A stretch of DNA of 64,000 nucleotides from Phaeotremella fagi (Eukaryota > Basidiomycota > Tremellomycetes > Tremellales > Phaeotremellaceae). The DNA lies in contig BCHU01000005.1 in NCBI GenBank assembly GCA_001599715.1, forward strand, positions 1,488,001 to 1,552,000. Reading direction: 5' to 3'. The notes under the pieces are model-generated. The model did no database searches. It was given only the letters and a program-made list of their open reading frames with translations, and had not been told where the DNA came from. Every line of letters begins with the position of its first letter. Position 1 is the stretch's first letter. The position numbers and the translations under genes are program-made. Below are positions 20,451 to 31,699 of this stretch, piece after piece.

Positions 20451-21266
20451 TCACACCCAAGCATGTAAAACGTTCTCCCTGTACGAAGGATCATCCTCTC
20501 CTTGAACAGTAGTAAGGATTTCATATATCTAAAGAGTGGTAGGTTAGGCAATGTACACAATTCTTTCAAAAATGCATCCAACCTACCTGTTGCGGTGGAT
20601 CCAAACCCCATCTCTTGGCTCTTTCCCATCGTTCGAGTCGGGTAATACCGATATAAGGACCGTATAGAGATGTCATATCGAAGACACGAAGGATGTCTAG
20701 TAGATATCAGTATATGTTGACCAAATGTGTTAAACATGACTCACGATGAACTTTGGTATGAGTTTCAGGACCAGCATGAACTACATCTCAAGTCAGTCAA
20801 AATAACCTCACGGAAGACCTCAACAACGACCAAACAAAACAAAGACACATACTAGGTTTCCCACCCATAGCAACCTGAGCCTTTTTCATCAACCCATTCC
20901 ATTCCTTCCCATTCCCATCAAGTTCCTTTCGATTCCTCTTCTCAGCTAAAACCTGATTTTCCTCATCATCAACAACGACAATCTCTTGAGTCCCATTCTC
21001 GTTCTCCGATAAAGGTGATACTAAAGGTGAATCGATAGTTGGATCAGATGACGATTGAGATAAACCGAGTTTACTGGAAACGGGTTTGGTAGGATTTAAG
21101 GAATTGGAACGTTTTTTGGTTGATTCGGATGATGGTTTACGTTGGGCGAAGGAGAGGGTAGGCTATGAAGGTGGACGTTGGTTAGTGTGGTGGTGATTAT
21201 TGTATGAAAACGATTGCTCACTTGAGTCAGACCAGCTGATTTCTTTGTACTTCTCTTTGGAGCCAT
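20451..21266 (-). CDS. DNA polymerase delta small subunit (POLD4/Cdm1 family)
   Basis: Four introns; about 195 residues from MAPKRSTKKSAGLTQ to HAWV. The C-terminal half carries the family signature: VHHILRVFDMTSLYGPYIGITRLERWERAKRWGLDPPQQIYEIL, here broken by introns (human POLD4: LRQFDLDWRFGPCTGITRLQRW.RAK..GL.PP). The N-terminus is basic and has QPTLSFAQRK right after the first exon, which could serve as a PCNA-contact motif as in POLD4, although the second aromatic is missing. The middle is Ser/Pro-rich linker. The subunit stabilises the polymerase delta holoenzyme in replication and repair; in fission yeast it is Cdm1 and is not essential. Stop TGA at 20451-20453. Confidence 0.85.
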
Positions 21267-21577
21267 GTCGGATGATGCGGTGTAAGATTGAGATTTGATG
21301 AATTTGAGTTTTGTTTGCAACTGTGTTTGTTACTACAATCAATGTAGATGACAGATGATAGATGATAGATGATAGATTATAAGTAGATTGAGTGGGAGAT
21401 GATCTCTCTAAAGAAGGAAAAGAAGAAGAGAGAGGAGGAGAGATAGTATGATGTAGAGATGGCAAGGCGATCTTAAATTACCCGATTCGGTAATAAATCA
21501 AATGACGATTGTGGCAACTCCAACACAGACTAGGGATACATATATTTTCCTAAAATCAAACACAAGTAAATAAAGAA
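21267..21577. other. Intergenic with GATAGAT repeat
   Basis: About five copies of GATGATA/GATAGAT lie at 21348-21376, followed by a purine-rich tract (GAAGGAAAAGAAGAAGAGAGAGG). No gene is supported. Confidence 0.5.
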
Positions 21578-24455
21578 TCAAGCAGCGATATGATCAACCT
21601 CCCGATCCCAAACACGATGTTTACTAACCCCATCCAAAAATTTCTCCGCAAACTCAGCCCCAACCCCGAATTTAGGAGCCAACAAAACCCCCTTCTCCAA
21701 AGTGATCCCATCAGAATTCTTGAATGCAAGATCGAATTCACCAGGTAAAGCGACGTCAGAAAGGAAGTTGACTGCGTTGCCTGTAGCACCTATTGTTTTG
21801 AGATGCATGAAAGCTTCTCTGGCTGCGTGGATTATTCTACCTGTTTTAAGGGATTTGAGGTAGGTTTCGGAGTCGCCTCCGCCTCCGATGAAGATGATCG
21901 CGTCGAAATGGGTGGATCGACAGGTCTTATTCGGGGTTTAGTTTGTGGACTGTTCAGGATAGTGTTTGACTTACCTCGAATGTAAATTGCGTGGCTACGG
22001 TCTCGCCGTTTGAAGCTTTAACTGGTCCAGAAGCTGGTCCAACCTAATATATCAGTTTAGAAAACCAAACCTCAACTCACGATCATGACAATCAAACCAG
22101 CAGCGGCGAAAGCAGCTTGAAGGGGTGCGACTTGAGAATAATCATAACCCGGTTGAACGAAAATCCCGACCTTTCGTCCAGCAGCGGTAAAAGCTATAAC
22201 CAGTCAACATTTAAACATCGGTAGGAGATATTCAACATACTCTGAGATTTTCCCTCGATTTGTGACAAATAATCACTTCTCTTGCCATGATTAGGTTTAA
22301 CCTCCTCGGGAACTTTAACATTAGTGAAAGCAGAAGCCACAGCCAACGCGAACCCATGATCAATAAGGTTAAACCGTTCGATAGCAGTCTGTTGAACCTC
22401 CAATTCCTCAACTTTACCCAGTTCGAACTGCGCCGCCGAAATCATATGTTTCTTCTCAAATTCCGACATGGAATTGAAGAACAACGTAGCTTGATCAACA
22501 TGTTCTTGGAATTTAGGTCCCAAAGCTCGTTCTTTGATACCAGCCATTTTCTCAGCGTAAGAATGGAATCCACCTGACGAAGGTTTGGTGACTGGAAGTG
22601 CATCGTGACGATTGGGATGGTAGCGGGTACGATTTCTTTTGGAGAACATTTGATGTTGACCGTCTTGGGATGTTGTGGCGAATGGACAGACGGGTTGGTT
22701 GACGGGGATACTATCGAAGTTTATACCCAAACGTGAGATTCTGACGGTGTTGATTAGTAGGAAACAGTTTCGATGGCAGTTGACTTACTGAGTGTCAAAG
22801 TATGAAAAGTTTCGTCCGGCGAGTAATGGATCATTAGAAAAGTCCATTCCGGGTACGATATGTTGAGTACAAAAAGCGACTTGTTCAACTTCGGTAAAGT
22901 AATCCTATACCCTATCAGTCCACCAATTCCCTCTACCAAAAAAGACAATACCCACAACAGGATTACGATTTAAAGTCAAAGTACCAATATTCTGTACTGG
23001 TACCAAATCCTCCGGAATAAGCTGTAATCAATTCAGTATACCACCCACAACCCCAGCTTCATTGACTTACTTTGGTAGCGTCCAACAAATCGAAATCGAA
23101 TTTATGTTCGTCCTCCTCTTTAACCAACTGTACCCCAAGTTCCCATTTCGGGTATGCACCAGCTTCAATAGCGTCGAACAGATCTCGTCGATGGAAATCT
23201 GGATCTTGACCTGCAAGTTTTAAAGCTTCGTCCCAGACTAGAGAATGGGTTCCGAGATGAGGAGTCCAATGGTATTTCACGAATGTCGATTTACCCTCGG
23301 CGTCTAGGAGTCTGAATGTGTGGACTGGAGTTGGGAGGTCAGTCCTTAGCTTGCTTATGTGTCATTTGATACGACTTACCTCCGAAACCTTGCATCATTC
23401 TGAATGATCTAGGGATAGCTCGATCGGATAAAATCCACTTCAGCACCAGTCAGCTCTCTTCCCATTCCCATAAACCCTATAAATTGATAACTTACCTGCT
23501 GCATATGAGTAGACTCAGAATGAAGTCCCATGAAATCCCAAGCGTTATCATGAGCGGTCTGAGCCTGAGGAATCTCATTATGAGGTTCAGGTTTGACCGC
23601 ATGAACCAAATCGACAAATTTAATCGCGTCTTGGATGAAGAACACTGGGATGTTGTTTCCAACTGTTGTATACATGTCAGCGATGCAAGAATGAAGTGAA
23701 TCGACGTAGGATTGATCAAGATCGTGGAAACATGGTATGTTGATAGTGTGAGAATCGCCACTTACCTAGATCCCAATTCCCTTCCTCTGAATAGAAACGT
23801 ACAGCGAATCCACGGGGGTCACGGACCTATACAGATGAGCATTAGTGTAATCCAGTGACAAGAGAAAGTTTGAAAGACATACAGAATCCGCACTACCCCT
23901 AGATCCACCTACAGTCGAGAATCTAACATAAGCAGGTGTGATTTTGGAAGTATCAGTGAGAACCTGGTGGTTGATCAGCTTATTCACTACTGTCTATTTG
24001 ATCGGGTATAGCCTACCTTGGCAGTAGTAATTCCAGTTAACGGAGTATGTAATTTGAATTCACCAAACGCTCCAGCTCCTCTGGCATGGACGACACGTTC
24101 AGGAATCCTCTCATGATCGAATTTAGATATCTTCTCTCGATTGTGGAAATCTATCTTCTGTTTTAGCCAACATACAAAAAAACACTGTGTGGGTGATGAC
24201 ATACCTTCAAGAACCGTAGGTCCTCTCGCACCAGCTTTCAAAGCTATATCGGTTTCAGAAATTTTGGTTCCCCAGTAAGTCGTCAATGGGGTTTTCTCGT
24301 TATCGTCCTTGGTGAATGTATCCATTTGTCTTTTTTTAGCATCGCCAACTGCCGTGTTGAATACTATACATCGATTGAGGGTGTAAGGAGCAATCACTAC
24401 TAATTTGTGTCGAAAACTCACCCTTCTCAGCTCCTGCTTTGACTGCTGCTGCCAT
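21578..24455 (-). CDS. Large-subunit catalase (clade 2) with C-terminal glutamine-amidotransferase-like domain
   Basis: Haem catalase that removes hydrogen peroxide. The first exon is short ([11 protein letters not shown]). The catalytic core contains [22 protein letters not shown] (distal His), [47 protein letters not shown] (distal Asn) and the proximal Tyr in FSYFDTQISRLG. After residues typical of large catalases ([19 protein letters not shown]) comes a flavodoxin/DJ-1-like C-terminal domain: [56 protein letters not shown]. Such large-subunit enzymes exceed 700 residues and are often secreted or spore-type, but no signal peptide is visible, suggesting a cytosolic form. About a dozen introns. 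CRE-like sites lie upstream. Confidence 0.92.
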
Positions 24456-24671
24456 TATGTGTTGTTATTGATTAAATGAATTAGATAAAAGTGAAGGAAA
24501 GAAACGTTCGCAGAAAGTAGATTTGACTTCAAATGGTACATGACACAATTCACCTCCACCTGCACCTGGCGGTCATTTGACACGCACATGATGACATCCA
24601 ACCAATCCAGTCGACTGGTATTGAAATCGTAGTAAGACAAGGATCGAGATCATGTAAAACGCTGTAACAGT

Positions 24672-24764
24672 ACGTCACTGATGGAACGTGAACGTCATTT
24701 CATTCGCCATCTTTGATTCCAGTTGAATACTTCCGAGAAAGGCGGATTCATTTTCTTTTGACGT
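24672..24764. promoter_or_regulatory. Three CRE cores upstream of the catalase gene
   Basis: ACGTCA at 24672-24677 and 24692-24697 and TGACGT at 24759-24764, that is 217-310 bases before the catalase start. ATF-type bZIP factors control catalase genes in other fungi (for example Atf1 and ctt1 in fission yeast), so stress control is a reasonable inference. Confidence 0.45.
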
Positions 24765-25223
24765 GGCAAAAATTGGATCTACTCGAAAACATTCTGAACG
24801 TGAGGGCTGTCGTACTTATGACTTTGTAGATATTGTATGTATTCATGCATGTATACAGAGATTTCAAGGTGATACTGTGTGTACAGTACGCGTATGTTTG
24901 GGTTTCCGGGATTTGATATATATATCATCTATTGCACTCATGACACATATCCACCTTTGTTTTCTACTTTGCTTGGATTGAAACCCCGCTGAAAAGACTC
25001 GTTTCTTGCTTGCTGCAAAAATTGAGGTGCCCAATGTGATCTCTCGTCGTAAGCAACTTGTACAGTACGAGTAGCAGAATTCAAGGCAATGCTGAAAGGC
25101 TTTAAACCAGAAAACATAATACTACTTCATCGATTAATGTACATCAAGTTACCTCATCAATCCACAACAAAACATTTGCCACTTCTCCTTCCCCCACATT
25201 TCCATCAATGATCGGTCGTTGCA
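24765..25223. other. Intergenic
   Basis: No gene supported. Two TACAGTA motifs in GTACAGTACG context (24882, 25061) and a TATATATA run near 24917 are seen. Confidence 0.45.
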
Positions 25224-25748
25224 CTAGTTAGCAAGTCTTCTAGCGTGTTTGAACGCACAGCTGAGAGCTGTAGCAGCTATTGATCTCCTATCATATCACA
25301 TCAGTATAAAGATGCCTTGTTTAAGTATAAACACATACTCGGCTACGGTTAATGATCGATTTGAAAGGATGACGGATACGATCTGAACCATCGGTTCTCT
25401 AACAAAGTCGTCGATGTAGAGAGTAGATTTCAATGACCGATCACTGTTTTTGATGATTTCATTCAAGGCGACTAGGGAATCTTTACCTGACTGGAGATCC
25501 TTGTATGGAATCTGACTACCACGCCAAATGTCGGTTTCGAGATCGACCAACTCGGTATGGTATTCACGAACTTTAGGAAACTGAACTTCCCAAATCGCTG
25601 GTTGAATGTCGGTTGTGAGGGCGGAGAGTAGGGCTGACGCAAGCTCACTATCTTCTTTGTTGATTTCGGGATTCATACTTGAATTCTCTTCTTCGTTGGT
25701 TATGAGACTCATACTTGAACTAGCTTCTTCGTTAACTACGGAACTCAT
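25224..25748 (-). CDS. Small acidic protein of unknown function with N-terminal repeats
   Basis: Two exons (25748 to a GTATGT donor just after SLTVAE, then RSIAATALSCAFKHARRLAN to the stop at 25224) give 157 residues. I start at the first real ATG, 25748. Three imperfect repeats of SSM-x3-x-N-x-E open the protein (SSVVNEE, SSMSLITNEE, SSMNPEINKE). After them comes a folded-looking, helix-rich region (PAIWEVQFPKVREYHTELVDL, DIWRGSQIPYKDL, STLYIDDFVREPMVQIV). No signal peptide or membrane segment. The family is not recognised. The clean splice that joins two hydrophobic helices supports a real gene. Confidence 0.55.
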
Positions 25749-26476
25749 GCTTGAGTTTATGTTGCTTGAATTGAGTAATGAGAAGAGTTGAAGTTGGGTG
25801 TGCAAGAGAAATTTCCTGGTTCTCTATATGTCATTTTCTGTCCGAAGGCTTCGGTTTTTTTCATTTCCTTTCTGATGTCAAATGCTTTAAAAGAAAACAC
25901 AAGGGAGGTGTAGAAGATATGACGTGCTAGTAGAAGTAACAAGCCTTTCATATTGCCTTCGTTGTCAGTTGCCACTTTTACAGTATAGAGCCACTCTATC
26001 GATGCAATGGATGCAGGTTATGTCTCGATCCTTTGTAGACCTTTAAATTCTCCCCTTTTTTCAGTAAAAACAAGAATAGAAATGCACACTACGATCAATT
26101 TAGCGTGTTTGCATCAAGTCAACGTTAACACGACTTACAGTAGATCGGTGAGAACGCCTGCATGACATTTTTATTCAAGATATCTGGATACTCTCATATG
26201 AATTGACCAACAATTTCGATAGAAGTATGCCAACATTCGGGTAACAATGTATGTTCATTGAAACTTGACACCGAGAACATTTTCTATATCGCCATCTTGA
26301 GCTCTCAGCAACAGAAAGTTCACTATTATCTTTCAATCTATATATTCAATATCAGTTTATCAAACCAAACCTCCATCGACATCGACAATGTATGTATAGA
26401 GAATATGCATGCACTCAGTAAGTACGATAAAATGTCAAAAACTCTGATTCTACAATGTAGGTAGACAAAAAACAAA
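25749..26476. other. Intergenic before tRNA-His
   Basis: About 730 bases with no gene supported; TACAGTA at 25979 and 26136. Confidence 0.45.
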
Positions 26477-26585
26477 TGTCCCCGGGGTGAATCGAACACC
26501 CGTCGCTTCGGATTTCTCCAAGGCTGCTCCTTGTACACGAATGAATCGCCACAACGAAGCGTACTAACCACTATACGACGGAGAC
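26477..26585 (-). tRNA. tRNA-His (GTG) with a 37-nt intron
   Basis: The minus strand folds as a tRNA: acceptor GTCTCCG/CGGGGAC (one G-T pair), D arm GTATAGTGGTTAGTAC, anticodon stem CTTCG/CGAAG with loop TTGTGGC and anticodon GTG at 26550-26552, T arm GGGTG-TTCGATT-CACCC, discriminator A at 26477. The anticodon loop is interrupted after position 37 by 37 bases (26512-26548), the standard site for nuclear tRNA introns. Without the intron it is 72 bases. The sequence around the D loop is typical of eukaryotic tRNA-His; the extra 5' G is added after transcription. It is the only tRNA gene I found. Confidence 0.9.
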
Positions 26586-27580
26586 CGGTTAGGGAATACG
26601 ACGGAGATGCCGAAATTCCGTTGAAACCGAGGGGATCTTAGTAGTATATATACCTTCTTTCTTGGTGGATTACCCAGTTTTTTGCTTGAGTGCATGTCTT
26701 TATTGCTAGCAAACTTGGACGAATCGAAGGGACGTTTGAACAGATGGAGTGTTAGCTAACAAGAGGCGAAATCAAGATTATTCAAAACGTGGTGTTATCA
26801 ACTTGTGGATCTCGCGTATGTATCCTTCAAGATGATTATTCATCAACAACGATTAATGTTGCGGCCTGCATTTCAAGCTTCTTGTGGCAACTTCTGAGCG
26901 CTTACTTCGTCCATGTAAATTTACTTGAATGTAACCTTTGAAATAATGAGATCTCCGAAATGAAGAAGGGTGTATTGAAAGATAATTACCCTGGAGACGT
27001 GAGTGATCACCGATGCCTTTCCTTATCTATTACATCTACTGTACTGTAAAAACCTTCAATAATCGTCAATGGATAATGCTGTGTATATGAATCTCGATTC
27101 ATTAACCAAATCATTTCGTGTCCGTGTGAAAGCTCAATCTCTACACAGTACCGATCGAATCATTCACTCATCGAGGCTATTCAAAACTCTTAAGTCAAGT
27201 TCGTATATTCGATCAACAGAAGTCCATGACTCACATGAGTCTTAATAAAGATCGTTCTTGTGTTCCTATCTGAAGATCATCTACTGATGTGCAACAAAAG
27301 TCGTAAGTAACTCAAAGTTTCTCGAATGTTATGTAAGTCAAGTAAGTGACTTTACCAATCACTAAAACCATCCCAAGCCCCAAACCCATCGGCAACCGAA
27401 ATCGTAAAGGTGATTCGAAATGGTTCCTTTGTCAAAGGCTCCAAACATCTTCCCACACTTATTTCACCAAGTGACCAAAGATAAGTTTCTCATCGAACTC
27501 TAACAGAAATTAACACTACTATGTATTATCTTCAATCGAAGCTTACTCTCACTGAAGACTGAATATATAAAGAAATAGAA
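26586..27580. other. Intergenic, about 1 kb
   Basis: No gene supported on either strand. Overlapping TACTGTA copies sit at 27037-27048. The last part should hold the promoter of the Ras-like gene (TATATAA at about 27564). Confidence 0.45.
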
Positions 27581-28523
27581 ATGAGTAGGAAAGCTGTTTT
27601 TGCTAGAGAACAGAAATTGGTGGTTGTGGGTAGTGGCGGTAAGTCCTTGTCCTGGTTTCGCGTCCCTTTGAAAGGTGATTTTATTGATTTTGATTGTTGT
27701 ACAGGTGTTGGAAAGACTGCAATAACGATGCGATTCGTGACTGCATTATTTGATGAGCAGTGAGTTGATTTTATCACCAATTCTCTCCTGTCTATAGTAC
27801 TAAAAAAAGGTGTTAGGGGTTACAACCCAACAATAGAAGATTCATATAGGAAACAATTCGTAGTAGATGAAGAAGCAGTGACGTTAGAGATCCTAGATAC
27901 AGCTGGACAGGGTGATTATTCTCATTCTCGCTAGATCCATACTGTATGATTGACCTACGGAGTAGAGGAATTCGCAGTAATGGCCGATCAATGGTATAGA
28001 TTTGGTGCCGGATTCCTTCTAGTCTATTCAATAACTGATAGACCGACATTCGAAGCCATCCCTTCATACCATGAACACATCCTCCGTGTAAAAGATAAGA
28101 AATACGTTCCATGCGTGTTGATTTCCAACAAGGTATGTACTGTATCCTGCGCAGACGAGGTTACTAACCTACTATTAATCGTGATTAGTGCGATCTAGCT
28201 CGATTACGTCTAGTAAATCAATCTGAAGGTAGAGATCTCGCCCGATCAATCTCAGCGCCGTTCATAGAATGTTCGGCGGTAGACGGGGTAAACGTAGAAG
28301 TAGCATTCAGAGAGTTAGTCAGATTAGTGAGAAAAAATGAAAAAGTGGGTTTAAACGTTTTCCCCTGCACTAACACCTGTACCAGCGAATGGCTCAATTG
28401 ACTGCTAAAGTCTCTGGTCCAATGCCATCGGTGCTTAATCCCCTTCCACCGATTTCTAAAGAACGATCTAGATCTCGACAGAACGCGTATAAAGAAGTTA
28501 ATAACTGTTGTATCATCTTGTAG
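27581..28523 (+). CDS. Ras-like small GTPase with C-terminal CAAX box
   Basis: Spliced reading gives 222 residues. All GTPase motifs are present: P-loop GSGGVGKT (17-24), effector region YNPTIEDSYRKQ (40-51, as in Ras/Rap), DTAGQEE (65-71, with the catalytic Gln), NKCD (124-127) and ECSA (152-155). The last exon is reached by an intron that begins GTGGGTTT after RKNEK; without it the frame stops early and the CAAX box is lost. The tail SKERSRSRQNAYKEVNNCCIIL has a basic stretch, a second Cys for palmitoylation and CAAX box CIIL, which predicts geranylgeranylation and plasma-membrane anchoring. Switch II is unusual (EEFAVMADQWYRFGAGF). It is Ras/Rsr1-like; I cannot decide which subfamily. Confidence 0.87.
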
Positions 28524-28701
28524 AATAACTTTATACAGAAACATTTTGTACCATCACATTGGCGAATATAATGGATGTGGTCTTTGTATCAAAGCACTCT
28601 TTGTAATCCATGATACACCAAACGACTAACTATGTGTGTAAGAAATGCTTTGACAAATGACTATAAATCTCTTGTTCCAATAAACCTGAGTATATGAACC
28701 T

Positions 28702-31699
28702 CTACATCCCAAGGACAACTTTCTCCCATGCACCCGTCCATTCCGCCTCCCTCAATAAATATTCAACATTAATCCCATGAACTCTCCAGCTTTCAAGCCA
28801 CAAAGATATATTCGTAACATGAAATGACGTCTCCTCAGCGATTTTCTCAGGGGATTTAGATTTTTCCGTATGTCCATTAGGTGGTCTAAACGTAGTTGTC
28901 AGTCAAGTCGCAAATTATTATTAGAAGGGTCACGTACGATTTAACAGGACTATCAATTTTCAACATCACCTCTCGTAAGATCTTAACAGCTTTCCTGGCG
29001 AATACACCATTATCACCTCCCCCTACGTTATCCAATAATTCATTAGCTTCAGCGATACCAGCTCTCATAGCCATATATTCCGGTGTAACCTTCGTACCGT
29101 TCCCCGCTGCAATCGCTTTATCAACGTTCATCAGTAAAGCCAACGTAGCTGCCGCTTCAAAAACCGTTGTTGGTTGGAATAATCTAGCTGAAACTTTTGG
29201 ATCCAAGAGTTTAGCTGAACGTTGAACTCTCAGTGATGAGAGACAAACTTGAGCGATGACTACTCGTATACCGACTGGTGTTGAAGGACTGAGATAAGTT
29301 GGTAGATGAGTTCGATGAACTCCCATTCGATATGATAGAACCGTTGCGTGAAGTCTAACTCGATGTGAGGGGAGATATGGATGAGCTGAGTCCCACTGTG
29401 TATCGGTCATCGGGAAAAGTCGTAGATAAGGTGGAAGAGCATCTTGGAATGCATCCAATGATGCGTCGAAACGTAAAACCAAATCATGTGGTGTACCTGC
29501 AGCTGAAACTGTTGCCAAAGAATCGAGAATCGGTGTAACCCTTCTAGCTAGATGGGTATGAATGAATAAAGCTGTACAAGCTGTCGGGCCAACTTCTGTG
29601 GAATGAGGTGGAAGAGCGACGGTGTCTGATCTGATCTGATACAAATCCGCTTCTGAAATTGGTGAAGGAAGATGTATACCTTGATGAGCGTCAAGAATGG
29701 TATAAGGGAAGGAAGTTTCGAAAGAATGTTGACTAACTGTCAGCTTAGTCTCTAACGATCACATACCGATCAGCAATGTACAAAGACCACATGACCCGTC
29801 TACGAAGTTCTCTTTCACCTTGTGGTATACCCTCCCATTCTTTACCCATCCCTAAAGCCTGAGCGATTTTAATAGCATGAGCGAGATAACCACCAGCGAG
29901 AACTATTCTATCTCTTTTACCAGTTAAAATTGAATATCGATAAAGAATCAATTTCAACATGACCAACATGATAGAAGGTGAATCAGATTGTTCAGCGATT
30001 TGAGAAGCTAACAGAGCAAGATCTAGATATCGTTGATCGAGAGGTGTAGGATCTGTCATTGATGCTGGGACTGAAGATAGAATACGCGGGAGAGATCTTG
30101 GGGGTGTGTTAGTAGCACTGGTTATGGATGTTGACGCCAGTAAAAGTTTCCCAGTTTCTTCAGGTAAAATCCTAAGAGCTGTCGCTAAAAACACAAAAGC
30201 GTTGGCCAATGTCGTTGCATCACCTTCTCTCAAACGACTGGTACGTCTCTCAAGGACACCTTTGAAATCTTCCAGATATTGAGGTTGAAGTAAAGATATT
30301 CCCTCTGTCATGAAAGGATCCGTAAAAAATGTGTTGAAAAGTATAGATTGGGTGTCGACCGATGGTAAAGACGCCATGAGGGTTTGAAGTGGTGTGGTGT
30401 AAGGATCGAATCGAGATGTATGTGTTTGAGGTCCTGTCATTGGTGTGGGAGGTAGGTTGGGGTGATAATTTAGGGAATTGCGTGGTACTGTTTGAGCGCG
30501 TTGGGGTGGTTTAGGATGGATTCTGGGTGGTACGACTGATTCTGGACGAGGGTGGAATGATTTCTTCTTTTTAGGTGGTGCTGACGCTAGTTCCAATAGC
30601 TAGATTGTAAGTGTCCACATTATAGGATCCAACTCACCTCCCCTGACAGTTCATCATCAATCGAAACATCCCTTTTCCTACCGCTTGATCCAACACTTTT
30701 ACCATCTTCACTCTCGAGTTCATCGATTTCAGCGTTAACCAAACTATCCTTTTTTTCCATATCATTCTTTCCAGTATTCTCCATCAATTCACCACCTTCC
30801 TTCTGTTTATTAACCGCACTAGCATCGTTGTCATTATCCGAATCCGAATCAAACCCATTCAAAATCCTATCCCTCGTTAATGATTTTTTGGATTTCTCCG
30901 CCGAACCAGAAGCAATCGATAACCTATCACTTGAAATCGATGTAGGGAACGTGTTCATACTCGCAGCCTTAGGTCTGGAACCGCTTAACCAACTCGGTGA
31001 TGAATTTGAACTGTTCGATAAAAGATTGTTTCCGGGCATAGTGTTAGCTGGTCTAGGAACTTCGACGGTCCATTTTTCACCTGGATTCGTTGCTGAAACG
31101 ACTGTAACTGAATTCGCTCTTACGTTAACTCTACTGGCTGGGTTGTATGGATTGTTGACCTCTGTTTCCTCTGAATAATGACATTTATGACCTTTTCTTG
31201 TACACGAAGCGCAAGACGGTCGAGTTTGATCACACTGGTTGTCAAGTTTAGCTTCAACATGAATTTTTTTTCGTTTACACACCTTGATTTTCCTATGATG
31301 ACATAGATCACAACTACTTTTCCTACTTTTTGCACCACTCAATTGAGTATAAGTAGACAGCGGTATGACTTTGATTTTAGGACCTTGACCTAGGATTTGA
31401 ACTGTTTCCTTCTCCTTTTCCTTTTCTTTCTCTTTTCCATTTTCCTCTGCCTTGATTTCCTTGAGTTCATCAATATCTTCATCGTTCCTAAAATCTTTTG
31501 GACTTGATGTAGAAGTCGATTCGAACGATGGTTGGTTCGAGGTTGAGAGATTGACACTTTGTTGTCTGGGTATTGGAGGTTGATTTTCTTCGTGGGGTTG
31601 GGATGGCGAGGTTCGAGTTGGTTGGGTTGGTTTGGGGATGGGTGTTGGAGTTGGGGATTGAGATGATGGGAGTATGGACGAAGATGGTGGATCCGTCAT
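28702..31699 (-). CDS. Zn2Cys6 transcription factor with fungal-specific middle domain
   Basis: I start at ATG 31699 (MTDPPSSSIL). After a Ser/Pro and Lys/Glu-rich lead, the zinc cluster occupies residues 130-157: CDLCHHRKIKC / DQTRPSCASCTRKGHKC, spacing C-x2-C-x6-C-x6-C-x2-C-x6-C. It appears only if a 48-nt intron (31235-31282) is removed. A long acidic, Ser-rich linker follows. Then comes the fungal_trans region: FFTDPFMTEGISLLQPQYLEDF, LANAFVFLATALRILP, AGGYLAHAIKIAQALGMGKEWEGI, ELRRRVMWSLYIADR, then PYTILDAHQGIHLPSP and further helices. The C-terminal exon ends WEKVVLGM at 28702. Expected to be a nuclear regulator bound to CGG-type sites; target genes are unknown. Confidence 0.9.
31235..31282 (-). 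other. Stop-free 48-nt intron inside the zinc cluster
   Basis: GTGTGTAAAC...GACAACCAG splits the cluster between its second and third cysteines, directly before the third. Length is a multiple of three and no stop lies in frame, so retained RNA would encode a protein with 16 extra residues in the DNA-binding domain. Confidence 0.75.

Noticed and set aside
25749..25805. Longer N-terminus of the small acidic protein
   Set aside because: The longer frame has no ATG; it would need a TTG start. The first ATG is at 25748.
27813..28112. Minus-strand open frame opposite the Ras-like gene
   Set aside because: Shadow of well-defined GTPase exons.
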